64,000 nucleotides of DNA from Megaustenia siamemsis (GCA_032433765.1 JAVIAB010000160.1:34877702-34941701); one strand, 5' to 3'. Positions 34,181-46,740 are shown, numbered from the stretch's first letter. The notes: generated by a model not told the origin, from the letters alone. Translations and numbers: made by a program.

Positions 34181-37100
34181 AAAGATCTCACAAGAGATGG
34201 ACAAGTGAAATATCTGACACTATACAAAGACATCCCAAGAGATGGACAAGTGAAATATCTAACACTATACAAAGACTTCATAAGAGATGGACAAGTGAAA
34301 TATCTGACACTATACAAAGACTTCATAAGAGATGGACAAGTGAAATATCTAACACTACACAAAGAACTCCCAAGAGATGGACAAGTGAAATATCTGACAC
34401 TATACAAAGACTTTATAAGAGATGGACAAGTGAAATATCTGACACTATACAAAGACCTCCCAAGAGATGGACAAGTGAAATATCTGACACTATACAAAGA
34501 CCTCCCAAGAGATGGAAGAGTGAAATATCTGACACTATACAAAGACATCCCAAGAGATGGACAAGTGAAATATCTGACACTATACAAAGACTTTATAAGA
34601 GATGGACAAGTGAAATATCTGACACTATACAAAGACTTCATAAGAGATGGACAAGTGAAATATCTGACACTACACAAAGACTTTATAAGAGATGGACAAG
34701 TGAAATATCTGACACTATACAAAGACTTTATAAGAGATGGACAAGTGAAATATCTGACACTACACAAAGACTTTATAAGAGATGGACAAGTGAAATATCT
34801 GACACTATACAAAAACCTCCCAAGAGATGGACAAGTGAAATATCTGACACTATACAAAGACTTTATAAGAGATGGACAAGTGAAATATCTGACACTATAC
34901 AAAGACCTCCCAAGAGATGGACAAGTGAAATATCTGACACTATACGAAGACTTTATAAGAGATGGACAAGTGAAATATCTGACACTATACAAAGACCTCC
35001 CAAGAGATGGACAAGTGAAATATCTAACACTATACAAAGACATCCCAAGAGATGGACGAGTGAAATATCTGACACTATACAAAGACTTCATAAGAGATGG
35101 ACAAGTGAAATATCTGACACTATACAAAGACCTCCCAAGAGATGGACAAGTGAAATATCTGACACTATACAAAGACCTCCCAAGAGATGGACAAGTGAAA
35201 TATCTGACACTATACAAAGACTTTATAAGAGATGGACAAGTGAAATATCTGACACTATACAAAGACCTCCCAAGAGATGGACAAGTGAAATATCTAACAC
35301 TATACAAAACATCCCAAGAGATGGACGAGTGATATATCTGACACTATACAAAGACTTCATAAGAGATGGACAAGTGAAATATCTGACACTATACAAAGAC
35401 CTCCCAAGAGATGGACAAGTGAAATATCTAACACTATACAAAGACCTCCCAAGAGATGGACACATGAAATATCTGACACTATACAAAGACCTCCCAAGAG
35501 ATGGACAAGTGAAATATCTAACACTATACAAAGACCTCTCAAGAGATGGACAAGTGAAATATCTGACACTATACAAAGACCTCCCAAGAGATGGACAAGT
35601 GAAATATCTAACACTATACAAAGACCTCCCAAGAGATGGACAAGTGAAATATCTGACATTATACAAAGACTTCATAAGAGATGGGCAAGTGAAATATCTG
35701 ACACTGTACAAAGACTTCATAAGAGATGGGCAAGTGAAATATCTGACACTATACAAAGACCTCCCAAGAGATGGACAAGTGAAATATCTGACACTATACA
35801 AAGACCTCCCAAGAGATGGGCAAGTGAAATATCTGATACTATACAAAGACTTCATAAGAGATGGACAAGTGAAATATCTGACACTATACAAAGACTTCAT
35901 AAGAGATGGGCAAGTGAAATATCTGACACTATACAAAGACCTCCCAAGAGATGGGCAAGTGAAATATCTGACACTATACAAAGACTTCATAAGAGATGGG
36001 CAAGTGAAATATCTGACACTATACAAAGACTTCATAAGAGATGGCCAAGTGAAATATCTGACACTATACAAAGACCTCCCAAGAGATGGGCAAGTGAAAT
36101 ATCTGGCACTATACAAAGACTTCATAAGAGATGGGCAAGTGAAATATCTGACACTATACAAAGACCTCCCAAGAGATGGACAAGTGAAATATCTGACACT
36201 ATACAAAGACCTCCCAAGAGATGGGCAAGTGAAATATCTGACACTATACAAAGACTTCATAAGAGATGGACAAGTGAAATATCTGACACTATACAAAGAC
36301 CTCCCAAGAGATGGGCAAGTGAAATATCTGACACTATACAAAGACTTCATAAGAGATGGACAAGTGAAATATCTGACACTATACAAAGACCTCCCAAGAG
36401 ATGGGCAAGTGAAATATCTGACACTATACAAAGACTTCATAAGAGATGGCCAAGTGAAATATCTGACACTATACAAAGACTTCATAAGAGATGGGCAAGT
36501 GAAATATCTGACACTATACAAAGACTTCATAAGAGATGGACAAGTGAAATACCTGACACTATACAAAGACCTCCCAAGAGATGGACACATGAAATATCTG
36601 ACACTATACAAAGACCTCCCAAGAGATGGGCAAGTGAAATATCTGACACTATACAAAGACCTCCCAAGAGATGGGCAAGTGAAATATCTGACACTATACA
36701 AAGACTTCATAAGAGATGGGCAAGTGAAATATCTGACACTACACAAAGACTTTATAAGAGATGGACAAGTGAAATATCTGACACTATACAAAGACTTCAT
36801 AAGAGATGGGCAAGTGAAATATCTGACACTATACAAAGACTTCATAAGAGATGGACAAGTGAAATATCTGACACTATACAAAGACCTCCCAAGAGATGGA
36901 CAAGTGAAATATCTGACACTATACAAAGACCTCCCAAGAGATGGACAAGTGAAATATCTAGCACTATACAAAGACTTCCCAAGAGATGGACAAGTGAAAT
37001 ATCTAGCACTATACAAAGACCTCCCAAGAGATGGACGAGTGAAATATCTGACACTATACAAAGACTTCATAAGAGATGGACAAGTGAAATATCTGACACT

Positions 37101-37245
37101 ATACAAAGACCTCCCAAGAGATGGACGAGTGAAATATCTGACACTATACAAAGACCTCCCAAGAGATGGACGAGTGAAATATCTGACACTATACAAAGAC
37201 TTCATAAGAGATGGACAAGTGAAATATCTGACACTACTCAAAGAA
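34181..37245. repeat. Large minisatellite, 45-bp unit, about 68 copies
   Basis: The unit is 'agagatggacaagtgaaata' + 'tctgacactatacaaagacc' + 'tccca'. Two main types alternate irregularly, ending in 'cctccca' or 'cttcata'. 45 is divisible by three, so long frames run on both strands: RDGQVKYLTLYKDLP/FI repeats on plus (34205-35332 and 35329-37413) and YSVRYFTCPSLGRSL repeats on minus. A one-base change near 35310 breaks the plus frame between the two long stretches. No start, splice site or non-repeat domain supports a real protein. Confidence 0.93.
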
Positions 37246-37589
37246 CCAAAAGTAAACCATAGGGCGGGTAGTCTAAAGATAAGACATCAGCCTCTGGACA
37301 AGAAGGGTCCAGGGTTAAAAACCCATCACAGGCAATGGGAATTTTTCATGTTCATGGTTTTTTTCATGGGTGTACCATTTCTCTGTCTCTGGGCAGTGAA
37401 ATCTGATGTCTAGCCCTATCATATAATGGAAAAAAAAAAGAGGTTCATGTGATGCTAAAGTATCCTTGGCAGCTAGAAGTCGCAAAATATAGCTAAATAT
37501 GCCAGCCACTCGGGCAAATTTGTCAATTAAAATAGCTACCGATGCTGAATTTTATTGTTGTGGTGAAACAATATGGTGAGAAAATCTCT

Positions 37590-38125
37590 GGTGAGATGCA
37601 GAATGGCTCAAGCAAAAGCAGCTTTCCAAAAAATGAGGAAGATACTATGCAATCCATTTTTGACAATAGATACAAGAAAAAGAGTTCTTAAATTTAATGT
37701 AGTGCCAGTCTTAACATATGGATGTGAATCACGGACAATAGGGCAACAGACAAGAAAATAATTGGAGTCTGTAGAAATGTGGTTTTACAGAAGAATGTTG
37801 AGAAAACCATGAACAGCTAAGAATAGTAATGAAAATGTTCCGAAAGAGGTCAAAGCAAAAAGATAGCTAATTTCAATATTAGGAAGAAACAATCATCATT
37901 TTTTGGCCAAGTAATGAGAAGAGAACAGCTAAAATATATTGTAACAACTGGAAAAATTGAGGGACGAAGAGATAAAGGGAAGCAAAGAGAAAAAATAACA
38001 GACAGCTTAAGAGAATGGTTTGGCAGAAGGTCAACAACAGAAATGATAAATAACTGTCGAGATCGAGAGTTGTGGAGAGATATGATCACCTGCGCCAGCA
38101 GGCCCGGTACTTGATGATGACCCAT
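37590..38125 (+). pseudogene. Non-LTR retrotransposon 3' fragment
   Basis: Reads MRKILCNPFLTIDTRKRVLK, VLTYGCESRTIGQQTRK, and after frameshifts MRREQLKYIVTTGKIEGRRD. Same family as 15598-16550 and, in mirror orientation, 18470-19030. Confidence 0.8.
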
Positions 38126-41026
38126 GCTGAAGATTGATGTGCTGGGCTGCAGCATACAGATATAAAAGCTTACTGGAAACAACGCATCCATGACCGCAAA
38201 AGGATGAACACTGAAGACGATGAGACAAGCCAAAGAGCATTGTCAAAAGCATTCTAATTTCCCTCAGTGCTGAAAGACAAAAAGGGGATAGCATGACAAG
38301 ACAAGGTGGTGGCAGTTGGTAGTCCACCGCTGTTGCTTTCTAATATATTTTATTATTCTCTTTCAAGGAATTCCCTCAATGAAAATGTTTCCCAGGTGCT
38401 TAATTATGAGATCTGTTTAAGACTGGTATCATTTACATGCGCATTAAATAGATGGCCGATCTACCATCTTCAAAGTATTTTGTTTTTTATATTATAATTT
38501 TCTAATTATCTCAAGTACAGAGACAATGGCTATGATCACTGACTAGGATAGTCACTACGAAGAAGGGATGGAATGGCAAACTACCTTCTCATATTGATAA
38601 GAGACCCTTGAAAGATCATTAAGAAGGATATCATGTATATGTGAGAGGAATCAAAAAAAAGGTGGGCTAAAATATCACAGATGTGCTGGTTTTGACTGCT
38701 GCAGATATTGTACTTGTAGCTGTCATGAAAGCTAAGTTCCAGCATGGATAAGCTAAACAATGACAATATTTCACATTTTCCTGTTGTACGTTCTATATGA
38801 AAAAACTATATGCTGTTATGCCTTATTGCAGTTTTCGTTTGATAACCTGAATGCCTGATACCTTTTGTTCCCTTGGAAGCCTTTCAGGTGCCCCATGTTT
38901 TACAAACATGTAAAAATATTCATTACAATTTAACTGACATAATTAACAATTACAATAATATTGGCAATCATTTTTTAAAACCTCTGACATTAACAAAACT
39001 CTGGCAAAATTACTAACAAAATAAAAATCAATTATTTATAATTGATTCCAATTGTATCTATTTTTTTCATATTTCACAAATATAAAAACAAACATGGTTT
39101 GAACACTGAAGAAAGACCACGAGTCAGATAGTTAACAATAATACACTTACAACTTTATAGACCCCAAAAAAATGCCAGAATGCAATAAATTAGACCCAAA
39201 ATAGAAAACTGTGGCTTTTCGTAATGCTTCATGGCACATGTCAATACGATAAGTAAATATATTAGCAAAAACTAACACATATCAGCAATAGGCTTTTTCA
39301 CATTCTTTTAATTATAAAGAGGGAATGCGGTCAACAAAAATATTAACAGTTGCTTTTTTTTATTTTTATTAGTAACTTTACTTTACTCAGCCCTTCTATC
39401 TATTTGTGGAGCATTTGCTGAAACTATCAGTCTTCACAAGTGACTATTATTTGTAATGATATGTCCAGTTAAAGCTCCAGAAAGGGATACAACAACAATA
39501 ATAATAACAGCAACAAACAATCTGAAGCCCCCAGACATCACTCACTTAGCACAGACTTCTCATAATTATACATTCTACTCATTTTTGCAGAAAGATATAA
39601 ATATTTATATATACAAACACACACGCGCACACACACACACGTTCAGTGTCCTTTCCATACTTGAACATTTGTTCCGTTAAATACAATGTTCTGTGATGGG
39701 AACAGAGAACAGTGCTCATCCTTGTTCTGAGGAATGCCGTTGTTATCTACTTCAGTTATAACACCTGGCACCTGATGTCAGGTAAAAGAAAACAATATCA
39801 TTTTATGTTGACTAAATATCTTAGATATTCTAGGCAAAAGAAAACAATATCGTTTTATGTTGACTAAATATCTTAAATATTCTATTTCATCAAATCTTCA
39901 TTTGTATACAGAAGGTCATTTACATATATAAAACTTGTTTTATTGTCTTTTTGATGTTTAAATGTTGGTGACAGCTGAAATGTCAATACATATATATATA
40001 TATATTGATATTTATATACTTGCAGAAAAAAAAGTAAGTGTGCATCATTCTTTAGGTAATTATTTGATTGTTATGGTTATGGAAGGCCCCAGTATCACTG
40101 CAAACGAATTAAAATCCATAAATGCTCAACTGCCTGTGCCAGTGGAATCATCCAAATTAATATCTCATCTCCCAAACAAAAAGAAAGGTAGATGCAGTCC
40201 CCATCATAACAGTCTCAACACATGCCAAAAGACATAAAGTGAAACCGCACAGAAAGTGAACACAGACACCTATTCCCCGTCATATGATATCATCATTCAT
40301 CATAAGCAATTGGAATATCGAAACATGATCAAAATGGATGAGGCACACAGCTCACGGTGTGCACAGAGCACTTAACTCAGTAGCTCTGCAGCAAGCTGGA
40401 CTTGGAATATGAGGAAACAAGGAACACTTTTCTGACACAGCCTATAATGGTTCCTGCCGTCTATCCGCCATATTGACCAGAAGCTCATGTCCTATAGAAA
40501 ATGTTGATCGTCCCATTTAAAAAAAAATATATAGCACTTGATGATGTTAGGACATTGTTTTTGTCTCCAAATCCGAACATATGAAACACAGTTATTCATT
40601 GGATTATCCACATTGGACATCAAACAACAGCCCATAAGCGCTGAGAACTATCCTGCAATGTGATCTCACAGTCTTGAATCTAGACAATATCCCTCCTTAC
40701 CAAAATGAAACTCAGTGAGTCACACTGGGGCTGCAAAGTCATGAACAAAACTCTGTATTTCGCCCTTCATTATAAGCGTATGGCTGGTATAGGGATATAC
40801 GATCAACTATCATGATGACGTACCACACACAACAATGGATGCACCCACAAACAACCAATTAATATAGTGAATGCAGCCAACAATATACGAAACATGGAAA
40901 CGGTGCAAAATCGCTATAAAGTGAAACCTTTGCTTGACTTGGTAGAGCAGTTCAATTGTTATTAGAAGAGATTGATTAAATGTTAGTGCACAGTATGGTA
41001 GAGTAGTGAATAACAAAGTAAGTTTA
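38126..41026. other. No gene seen; short repeats
   Basis: AT-rich stretch. Visible small items: a CA tract at 39617-39642, a two-copy repeat of about 57 bp at 39783-39883 ('aaaagaaaacaatatc' start), and an AT tract near 39990-40005. No exon or known transposon was recognised. Confidence 0.35.
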
Positions 41027-41290
41027 AAAAAAAAAAAAAAAGTAAAGTACCCCCGTCATGCCAAGTGGCATATAGGGAATATGGTATTAGTGACCATAAA
41101 TTTTACAGACCTTCAGCACATGATTTTTGGGGTAATGTGGTTGGTATTACGCCCGTGCCGCTTTACTTTCCCAGAAAGAAATCCGGTACCCATTAAAGGC
41201 TGGGTGAACCGGAAGCCGTTGCTTGGGATCGAACCCTACCTCTTGTCCTTTGTAGTCCAGTTCCCTAACCACTGAGCTATCACGGCTCCC
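41027..41290 (-). mobile_element. tRNA-derived SINE, family A
   Basis: Reverse-oriented full-length copy with the poly-A side at 41027-41041 and the tRNA-like head (complement of 'gggagccgtgatagctcagt') at the right end. Flanking 'aacaaagta' and 'aacaaagtg' suggest a short target duplication. Confidence 0.88.
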
Positions 41291-41369
41291 AACAAACAAA
41301 GTGATCAGTTCAATTTCAGTGAAATTACTCATAAACAGCAAAAACACTTACATCTGTGTTGCACCCCCT

Positions 41370-43340
41370 CACAAAAAATAAAATCATTTCAATAGCACAT
41401 ATGTCCACTTAGAGCTGTTATTACTGCTTGACAACACCTTCTTATCAAGCCAATGACATGCTGAATACAATCCTGGGGCATGTTATTCTATTCTTCTTCC
41501 AACGTTTGGGCCAGATGATGCTGATTTTCAGGAAGAATCCGTCTTCTTCGCACCCTAAGATCCAGTTTGTCCCACATGTGCTCAATAGGAGACAGGTCTG
41601 TGGAAACAGCTGGCCATGGTAAGACATCAATCAATCTGATGTTATTGAAAGTGATCTCTGACCAAATGTGCTCAATGGGAGACAGATCTTGGGAAACAGC
41701 TGGCCATGATAAGACATTGATCTGATGTTGTTGAAAGTGATCTCTGACCAAATGTGCTCAATGGGAGACAGATCTTGGGAAACAGCTGACCATGATAAGA
41801 CATTGATCTGATGTTGAAAGTGATTCCTGACCACACATGCTCAACGGGAGACAGGTCTGGGGAAACAGCTGGCCATGATAAGACATTGATCTGATGTTGA
41901 AAGTGATTCCTGACCACACATGCTCAACGGGAGACAGGTCTGGGGAAACAGCTGGCCATGATAAGACATTGATCTGATGTTGAAAGTGATTCCTGACCAC
42001 ACATGCTCAACAGGAGACAGGTCTGGGGAAACAGCTGGCCATGATAAGACATTGATCTGATGTTGAAAGTGATTCCTGACCACACATGCTCAACGGGAGA
42101 CAGGTCTGGGGAAACAGCTGGCCATGATAAGACATTGATCTGATGTTGAAAGTGATTCCTGACCACACATGCTCAACGGGAGACAGGTCTGGGGAAACAG
42201 CTGGCCATGATAAGACATTGATCTGATGTTGAAAGTGATTCCTGACCACACATGCTCAATGGGAGACAGGTCTGGGGAAACAGCTGGCCATGATAAGACA
42301 TTGATCTGATGTTGAAAGTGATTCCTGACCACACATGCTCAACGGGAGACAGGTCTGGGGAAACAGCTGGCCATGATAAGACATTGATCTGATGTTGAAA
42401 GTGATTCCTGACCACACATGCTCAACGGGAGACAGGTCTGGGGAAACAGCTGGCCATGATAAGACATTGATCTGATGTTGAAAGTGATTCCTGACCACAC
42501 ATGCTCAACGGGAGACAGGTCTGGGGAAACAGCTGGCCATGATAAGACATTGATCTGATGTTGAAAGTGATTCCTGACCACACATGCTCAACGGGAGACA
42601 GGTCTGGGGAAACAGCTGGCCATGGTAAGATGTTGTTGAAAGTAATCTTGTGCCACATGTGACGAGTGTTGTCTTGCTGCAGTATCATGCCTGGTCTATT
42701 TTCATTGAAGAAAGGCTGTACGTGGGGTTTTATGATTTCATCTCTGTAGACCCATTATGTTGTCATTGATTTTGATGAGATTCATTCTGGCTATAAATGA
42801 CATTCCACCCCAGACCATCATAGTACCTCCTCTCAACCTGTCTCACTATAAAACACAATCATTAGCATAACCTTCTCCGTGGCGCCTGTACACCAAAACA
42901 TGGCCATCATTGCCTTTCAAACAGAATCTGGACTCAACAGAGAACAGAATCCATCTCCCTTGATGTTGGAGCCATGTCATGTGATGTCTGGCCCAAGCCA
43001 AGCAACAGTGTCTATGGCAAATAGTCAGTGCTGGTCTAGCTGCAGGTCTATGAGGTAAGAGATGTGCCTCTCTGAGTCCATTCCGGACTTCCTATCTGAA
43101 ACGCGCCTTAAACCTGGAATGTTCATGGCACTCCAATTTGGCTGAAGAAACCTGTTATGAAGGCATTTGAGGTGAATGTAGTGGTCTTTTGCAAGTGTGG
43201 TAACTTTTGGTTGACCTCTTCTCTGGCGATCAGCAGTGGATCCCTTGCGGTTGAAACAGGCTAAAATGTGTGTTATAGTGTTCCTGTGAACACTGAAGTG
43301 CTGAGATATGGTTAATACCGTCGATCCAGCAACTAAGATC
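41370..43340 (-). pseudogene. Tc1-type transposase pseudogene with an internal tandem expansion
   Basis: Read on the minus strand: an HTH-like N-terminal part at 43340-43190 (FSVHRNTITHILACFNRKGS, GQPKVTTL), a middle part at about 43000-42740 (VESRFCLKGN, TMMVWGGMSF), the second catalytic region MILQQDNTRH at about 42690-42660, then WPAVSPDLSPIEHVWD (third catalytic residue E) and the C-terminus ending ALSGHMCY with TGA at 41389-41391. Frameshifts and stops inactivate it. The WPAVSPDLSPIEHVW segment is repeated about 12 times in tandem (41620-42625). Confidence 0.88.
41620..42625. repeat. 83-bp tandem array derived from Tc1 transposase coding sequence
   Basis: The unit is 'gacattgatctgatgttgaa' + 'agtgattcctgaccacacat' + 'gctcaacgggagacaggtct' + 'ggggaaacagctggccatgataa'. 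The minus strand of each unit encodes VLSWPAVSPDLSPVEHVWS. 83 is not divisible by three, so each unit changes frame and overlapping 80-residue frames start every 83 bp. Units right of 41815 are almost identical; the two or three at the left edge are diverged and slightly longer. Confidence 0.92.
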
Positions 43341-43944
43341 CCTATAGTAAGTCCTCATTTGTTACTGTTAGTTTTGTATGACTCTTTCTTTCAACGATTA
43401 TGCATTCAGATGTCTGCGATTAGAGCTGCATGTTTACCTTCCTGTCATTTGTGCTCAGTTCTTCCCATTGTGTCTGGTCATGTGATTTCTCCTAAATTGT
43501 GGTTATCTCCCCGTGAATGTTGCGATTTAACTGAAACTACACGGGTTAATGAACAACACCCACACACAACTATGTGCCATCTTTTGTCTGGGTTAATCCA
43601 AAAACATGTGTTCAGTGACATATATAATGATGCACATCTAATTTGTTTCCACGAGTATATATTTATACATATAAATATGTATACACATACACTGAGTGTT
43701 TCACTGGCTACTAAAACAAGCATTTCCTAATTAATTCTAACACAAATAAAGATATGACAATGAAATCTATAAACAGGAGTATGTTCACTGGGTGGGAAAT
43801 GACAAAAAATGTATTTGTAGATCATTTTGTGTGTGCTGTGCCTAATTGTTATGAGAAGCCTGCCTGACGTGACTCTCTACCATTTGGCTGAGAATGCCCA
43901 CACAAAACAAATGTGTTGGTATACTCTGGAGGAGCTAGTATTCT

Positions 43945-44255
43945 GTGGTAAAGGTAAAGTACGAGACTTGAACTGACGTTTTAGCTCGCGAGTTTTTCAC
44001 CCATATGTGACAGAAGTATTAGGAGAATTCTGGATAGTGTCGCTTCAAGCATTGAAACTCATGATGCAAGGCGGCACTCCTCACTTTCCCAGAGTACTAT
44101 ACCCTGGTACCCATTTCTGCCAGCGGCTGGGTCGACCGCGGGTTTGTTTTTTTTCACAACTCACACTGCTTCCAGCAGGAATCAAACACAGGTTGTTTGA
44201 ATGCCAGTAGTCCAGTTCGGTGGTTTTCCCAACTAGGCTACCCTAGAGGCCCCCT
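43945..44255 (-). mobile_element. tRNA-derived SINE, family B
   Basis: Second copy of the family at 29905-30235: body 'gtaaagtacgagacttgaac', 'gtgtcgcttcaagcattg', 'gccagcggctgggtcgaccg', T run at 44145-44153, and a tRNA-like head at the right end with 'gtttgattcctgctgg' on the minus strand. Confidence 0.8.
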
Positions 44256-44384
44256 TCTGTGTTAAAACTATTAAAGAAATGCTCAGTTTGGCAGCAAGTG
44301 AGACAATATAAATAAGGAGAGAAAGAGAGAGAGAAAGAGAGAGAGTGATTAGCTTTAAATAAAAGTTGAAGGTATCACAATAAA

Positions 44385-44700
44385 TCATCATGTGCCATAC
44401 CGGTTGACGTAGGGGATCATGTCCTTCCACAATCTTCTATCTACAGTGCATTGTATCAGTTCTGTTGTTGACTGTTTTTCATGCCATGACACCAAGCTAT
44501 CCAGTATTTTCTCGCTTTGTCGTCCGCGATCTCTCTTTCCTTTTGTCTTTGCCAGTTGTAACCAAGTATTCCAACTTTCCTCTTCTCATGATGTGCCCGA
44601 AAAATGTTGATTGTTTTTTTCTGATGTTTTGTAGTAGCTGCCTTTTTGTGTTGGCCTCTTTGAGAATGTCCTCATTGGTCTTTTTAGACCAATAAATGGC
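44385..44700 (-). pseudogene. Non-LTR retrotransposon 3' fragment
   Basis: Minus strand reads KKQSTFFGHIMRREKLEYLV and ends with the family 3' end ('cctacgtcaaccggtatggc' on the minus strand). Closely related to 15598-16550. Confidence 0.8.
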
Positions 44701-44951
44701 TTATATAAATGTTCTTAGAAACATAATTTTTTTTTAAAAGTGTATTATAAAATGTTTTCATTGCTCTAAAATATGAGATAAAAAGTGTCTCATAAGTAAA
44801 TAATCATTAAGAATGCAATTAAGTGTTGAAAAATAAGTTTGAACATCTCAAGCTCAACATTTCATAGGCTCTGAAGATATTCTGTAACCCTTTTCTTCTC
44901 TGTTCTTGTCATGATTATCCAGAGTTATTGTGTCCCATTATTCAGTTTATA

Positions 44952-45316
44952 GGTGTCCGGTTAGCGCAATCGATAGGCGGTTGGCTTACCACGGCAACAG
45001 CCGGGGTTCGTAATCCTGGCGAGGACACCTGGGTTTTACTAATTCCCTAAAAATTAGTAGGAGCCGCGATAGCTCAGTGGTTAGTGAACTGGACTACTAC
45101 GGACAAGGGGTAGGGTTCGATCCCAACCGACGGCTCCGGGTTCACCCAGCCTTAAATGGGTACCGGATTTTTTCTGGGAAAGTAAAAGCAGCACGGGCGT
45201 AATACCGACCACATTACCCCAAAAATCATGTGCTGAAGGTCTGTAAAATATAGGGTCACTAACACCATATTTCCCTATACGCCACTTGGCGTGACGGGGG
45301 GTACTTTACTTTTACT
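44952..45316 (+). mobile_element. Dimeric tRNA-derived SINE with perfect 15-bp target duplication
   Basis: The insertion starts with a tRNA-like sequence at 44952-45026 (7-bp acceptor-like stem GGTGTCC/GGACACC, A-box-like 'ggttagcgcaatcgata', B-box-like 'ggggttcgtaatcctgg'). A linker follows, then a complete family A SINE from 45060. The duplication 'attattcagtttata' at 44937-44951 and 45317-45331 encloses both parts, so they inserted as one unit. Confidence 0.88.
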
Positions 45317-45354
45317 ATTATTCAGTTTATAGCAGTCAAGAAGGCATTACTTTG

Positions 45355-45620
45355 GGACACTTTAGTTTAAATTCTGAATGGCTGTCACATTGTAGGTTAG
45401 AGTGTCTTGAATAACTGGGTAGATATCAATAATTTTGTAGAGTGTGCGCCAGGTTTTATTCTAGGTTCTGATGAAACTGAATAATCTTCAATGATTTTCA
45501 ATAAAACTTTAAAACAACATCTCTACACTTTTCATAAGCTCTCATTTTAATTTTGGTACTCAAACATAGTGACAGAGAGTTGTAAAGAAAGAAAGAAAGA
45601 AAGATATATATATATATATA
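45355..45620 (+). repeat. Dispersed repeat followed by GAAA and AT microsatellites
   Basis: Direct copy of 32445-32660. The tail is 'aaagaaagaaagaaagaaag' (about 45585-45604) followed by an AT tract (45605-45620). Confidence 0.7.
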
Positions 45621-45760
45621 GCAGTGATCTCTGCAATATGTGCCATTTTGGCATGCAAGGTTTCTGTTTTTGAGATTGTGGTTCTGCCCCGGCTCGAAAG
45701 GACAGTGAGTGTGTGTGTGTGTGTGTGTGCGCGCGTGCGAGTGTGTGTGTGTTTCGCTGC
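45621..45760. repeat. Fragment of a short dispersed repeat plus GT microsatellite
   Basis: 45621-45705 is the reverse complement of 53035-53130 inside FAM91A1 ('agcagtgatctctgcaatat', 'gagattgtggttctgcc', 'ctcgaaaggaca'). A GT/GC tract follows (45708-45752). 46775-47005 may hold a further diverged relative ('ttgaaaggacgatagata'). Confidence 0.7.
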
Positions 45761-45952
45761 CTAACATGGAGAAAAAAGAAGTTAAAAGTATGAAACCTTT
45801 GGATGGAATAACAACAAATGTTATTAAATGACAGCAGAGCTCAACATTATGCATATGCTTGTGGCCATTAACAACTGAAATTACATAACATATTTACCTG
45901 CCAATTCATGATAAATTCCAGAAGTTTTAGGGACAGCAGTCGACTTGATTGA

Positions 45953-46139
45953 GTAAGTTCTTGTAAACTATAATGTACAATGTGACAATGATATATGAGT
46001 TTTAACTTTAAATAGTAAGTTCTTGTAAACTATAATGTACAATGTGACAATGATATATGAGTTTTAACTTTAAATAGTAAGTTCTTGTAAACTATAATGT
46101 ACAATGTGACAATGATATATGAGTTTTAACTTTAAATGT
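45953..46139. repeat. 62-bp tandem repeat, 3 copies
   Basis: The unit is 'agtaagttcttgtaaactat' + 'aatgtacaatgtgacaatga' + 'tatatgagttttaactttaaat'. Copies are identical, so the expansion is recent. Confidence 0.92.
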
Positions 46140-46189
46140 AAACAGAACAGCTAGAAAATATTAGTCCATGCATCAAATGTTTTCTTCTT

Positions 46190-46740
46190 CTTTCCTTCCT
46201 CATTTCCTTTAAGCATCAAGGATAGATATAGTTTATGGTCTTTTACTCTTCTATTGGCTTCTCCTGCTGTTATGTTCATTTCTAATATTCCATCAATCTA
46301 CCTTTCTCGTGGTTGACCCTTGGGTCTGATGTTCTTATAACGATTGTTGATGGCTCTTATTTTTCTGCCTTATCAAGAGGCCAAACCATTTTCTCCATTG
46401 TTTCATTAGTATTCAATAATGGGAATTTTTCCTAGCCTTTTATTCTCTCAGCTCTTCACTTCTGATCTCATCTCTAGGACTGATTCCTGTCATGTGTCGA
46501 ACATTTCATTTTGGTAGTGGTTATTTTTTTATTATTGTTCTTGAGTAGTCTAGAGTCCGGTCTGTCATTGGTAGTACAACTTTGGGATGAAGATAGTGTT
46601 GTAGAGTGCCTATTTTCCCTCTAGTGTCATTTCTTCGCTGGACAGCGGTGGTGTCAGTTGTCTGTTGATCTGAAAAGCATTGTTGCATGTTGAGTCTATT
46701 TCTGCCACTTAGGAATCATCGTTTGCCACTAGACTACCTA
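46190..46740 (-). pseudogene. Non-LTR retrotransposon C-terminal relic
   Basis: The minus strand reads ...VLPMTDRTLDYSRT..., VRHMTGISPRDEIRSEEL and KQWRKWFGLLIR, a degraded ORF2 end from a further family. Weaker than the others. Confidence 0.5.

Noticed and set aside
34205..37413. Long repetitive proteins in the 45-bp array, on both strands
   Set aside because: The period is a multiple of three, all frames without a stop in the unit stay open, both strands are open equally, and there is no non-repeat domain, start context or splice site.
41488..42688. A family of overlapping 80-residue genes starting every 83 bp
   Set aside because: They are one tandem repeat read in successive frames; the source is a Tc1 transposase segment.
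43308..43730. 140-residue plus-strand frame
   Set aside because: It is largely the antisense of the Tc1 pseudogene N-terminus and adjacent AT-rich sequence.
44952..45026. Genuine tRNA gene
   Set aside because: It has an acceptor-like stem, but the anticodon arm does not fold properly and the target duplication places it inside a SINE insertion.
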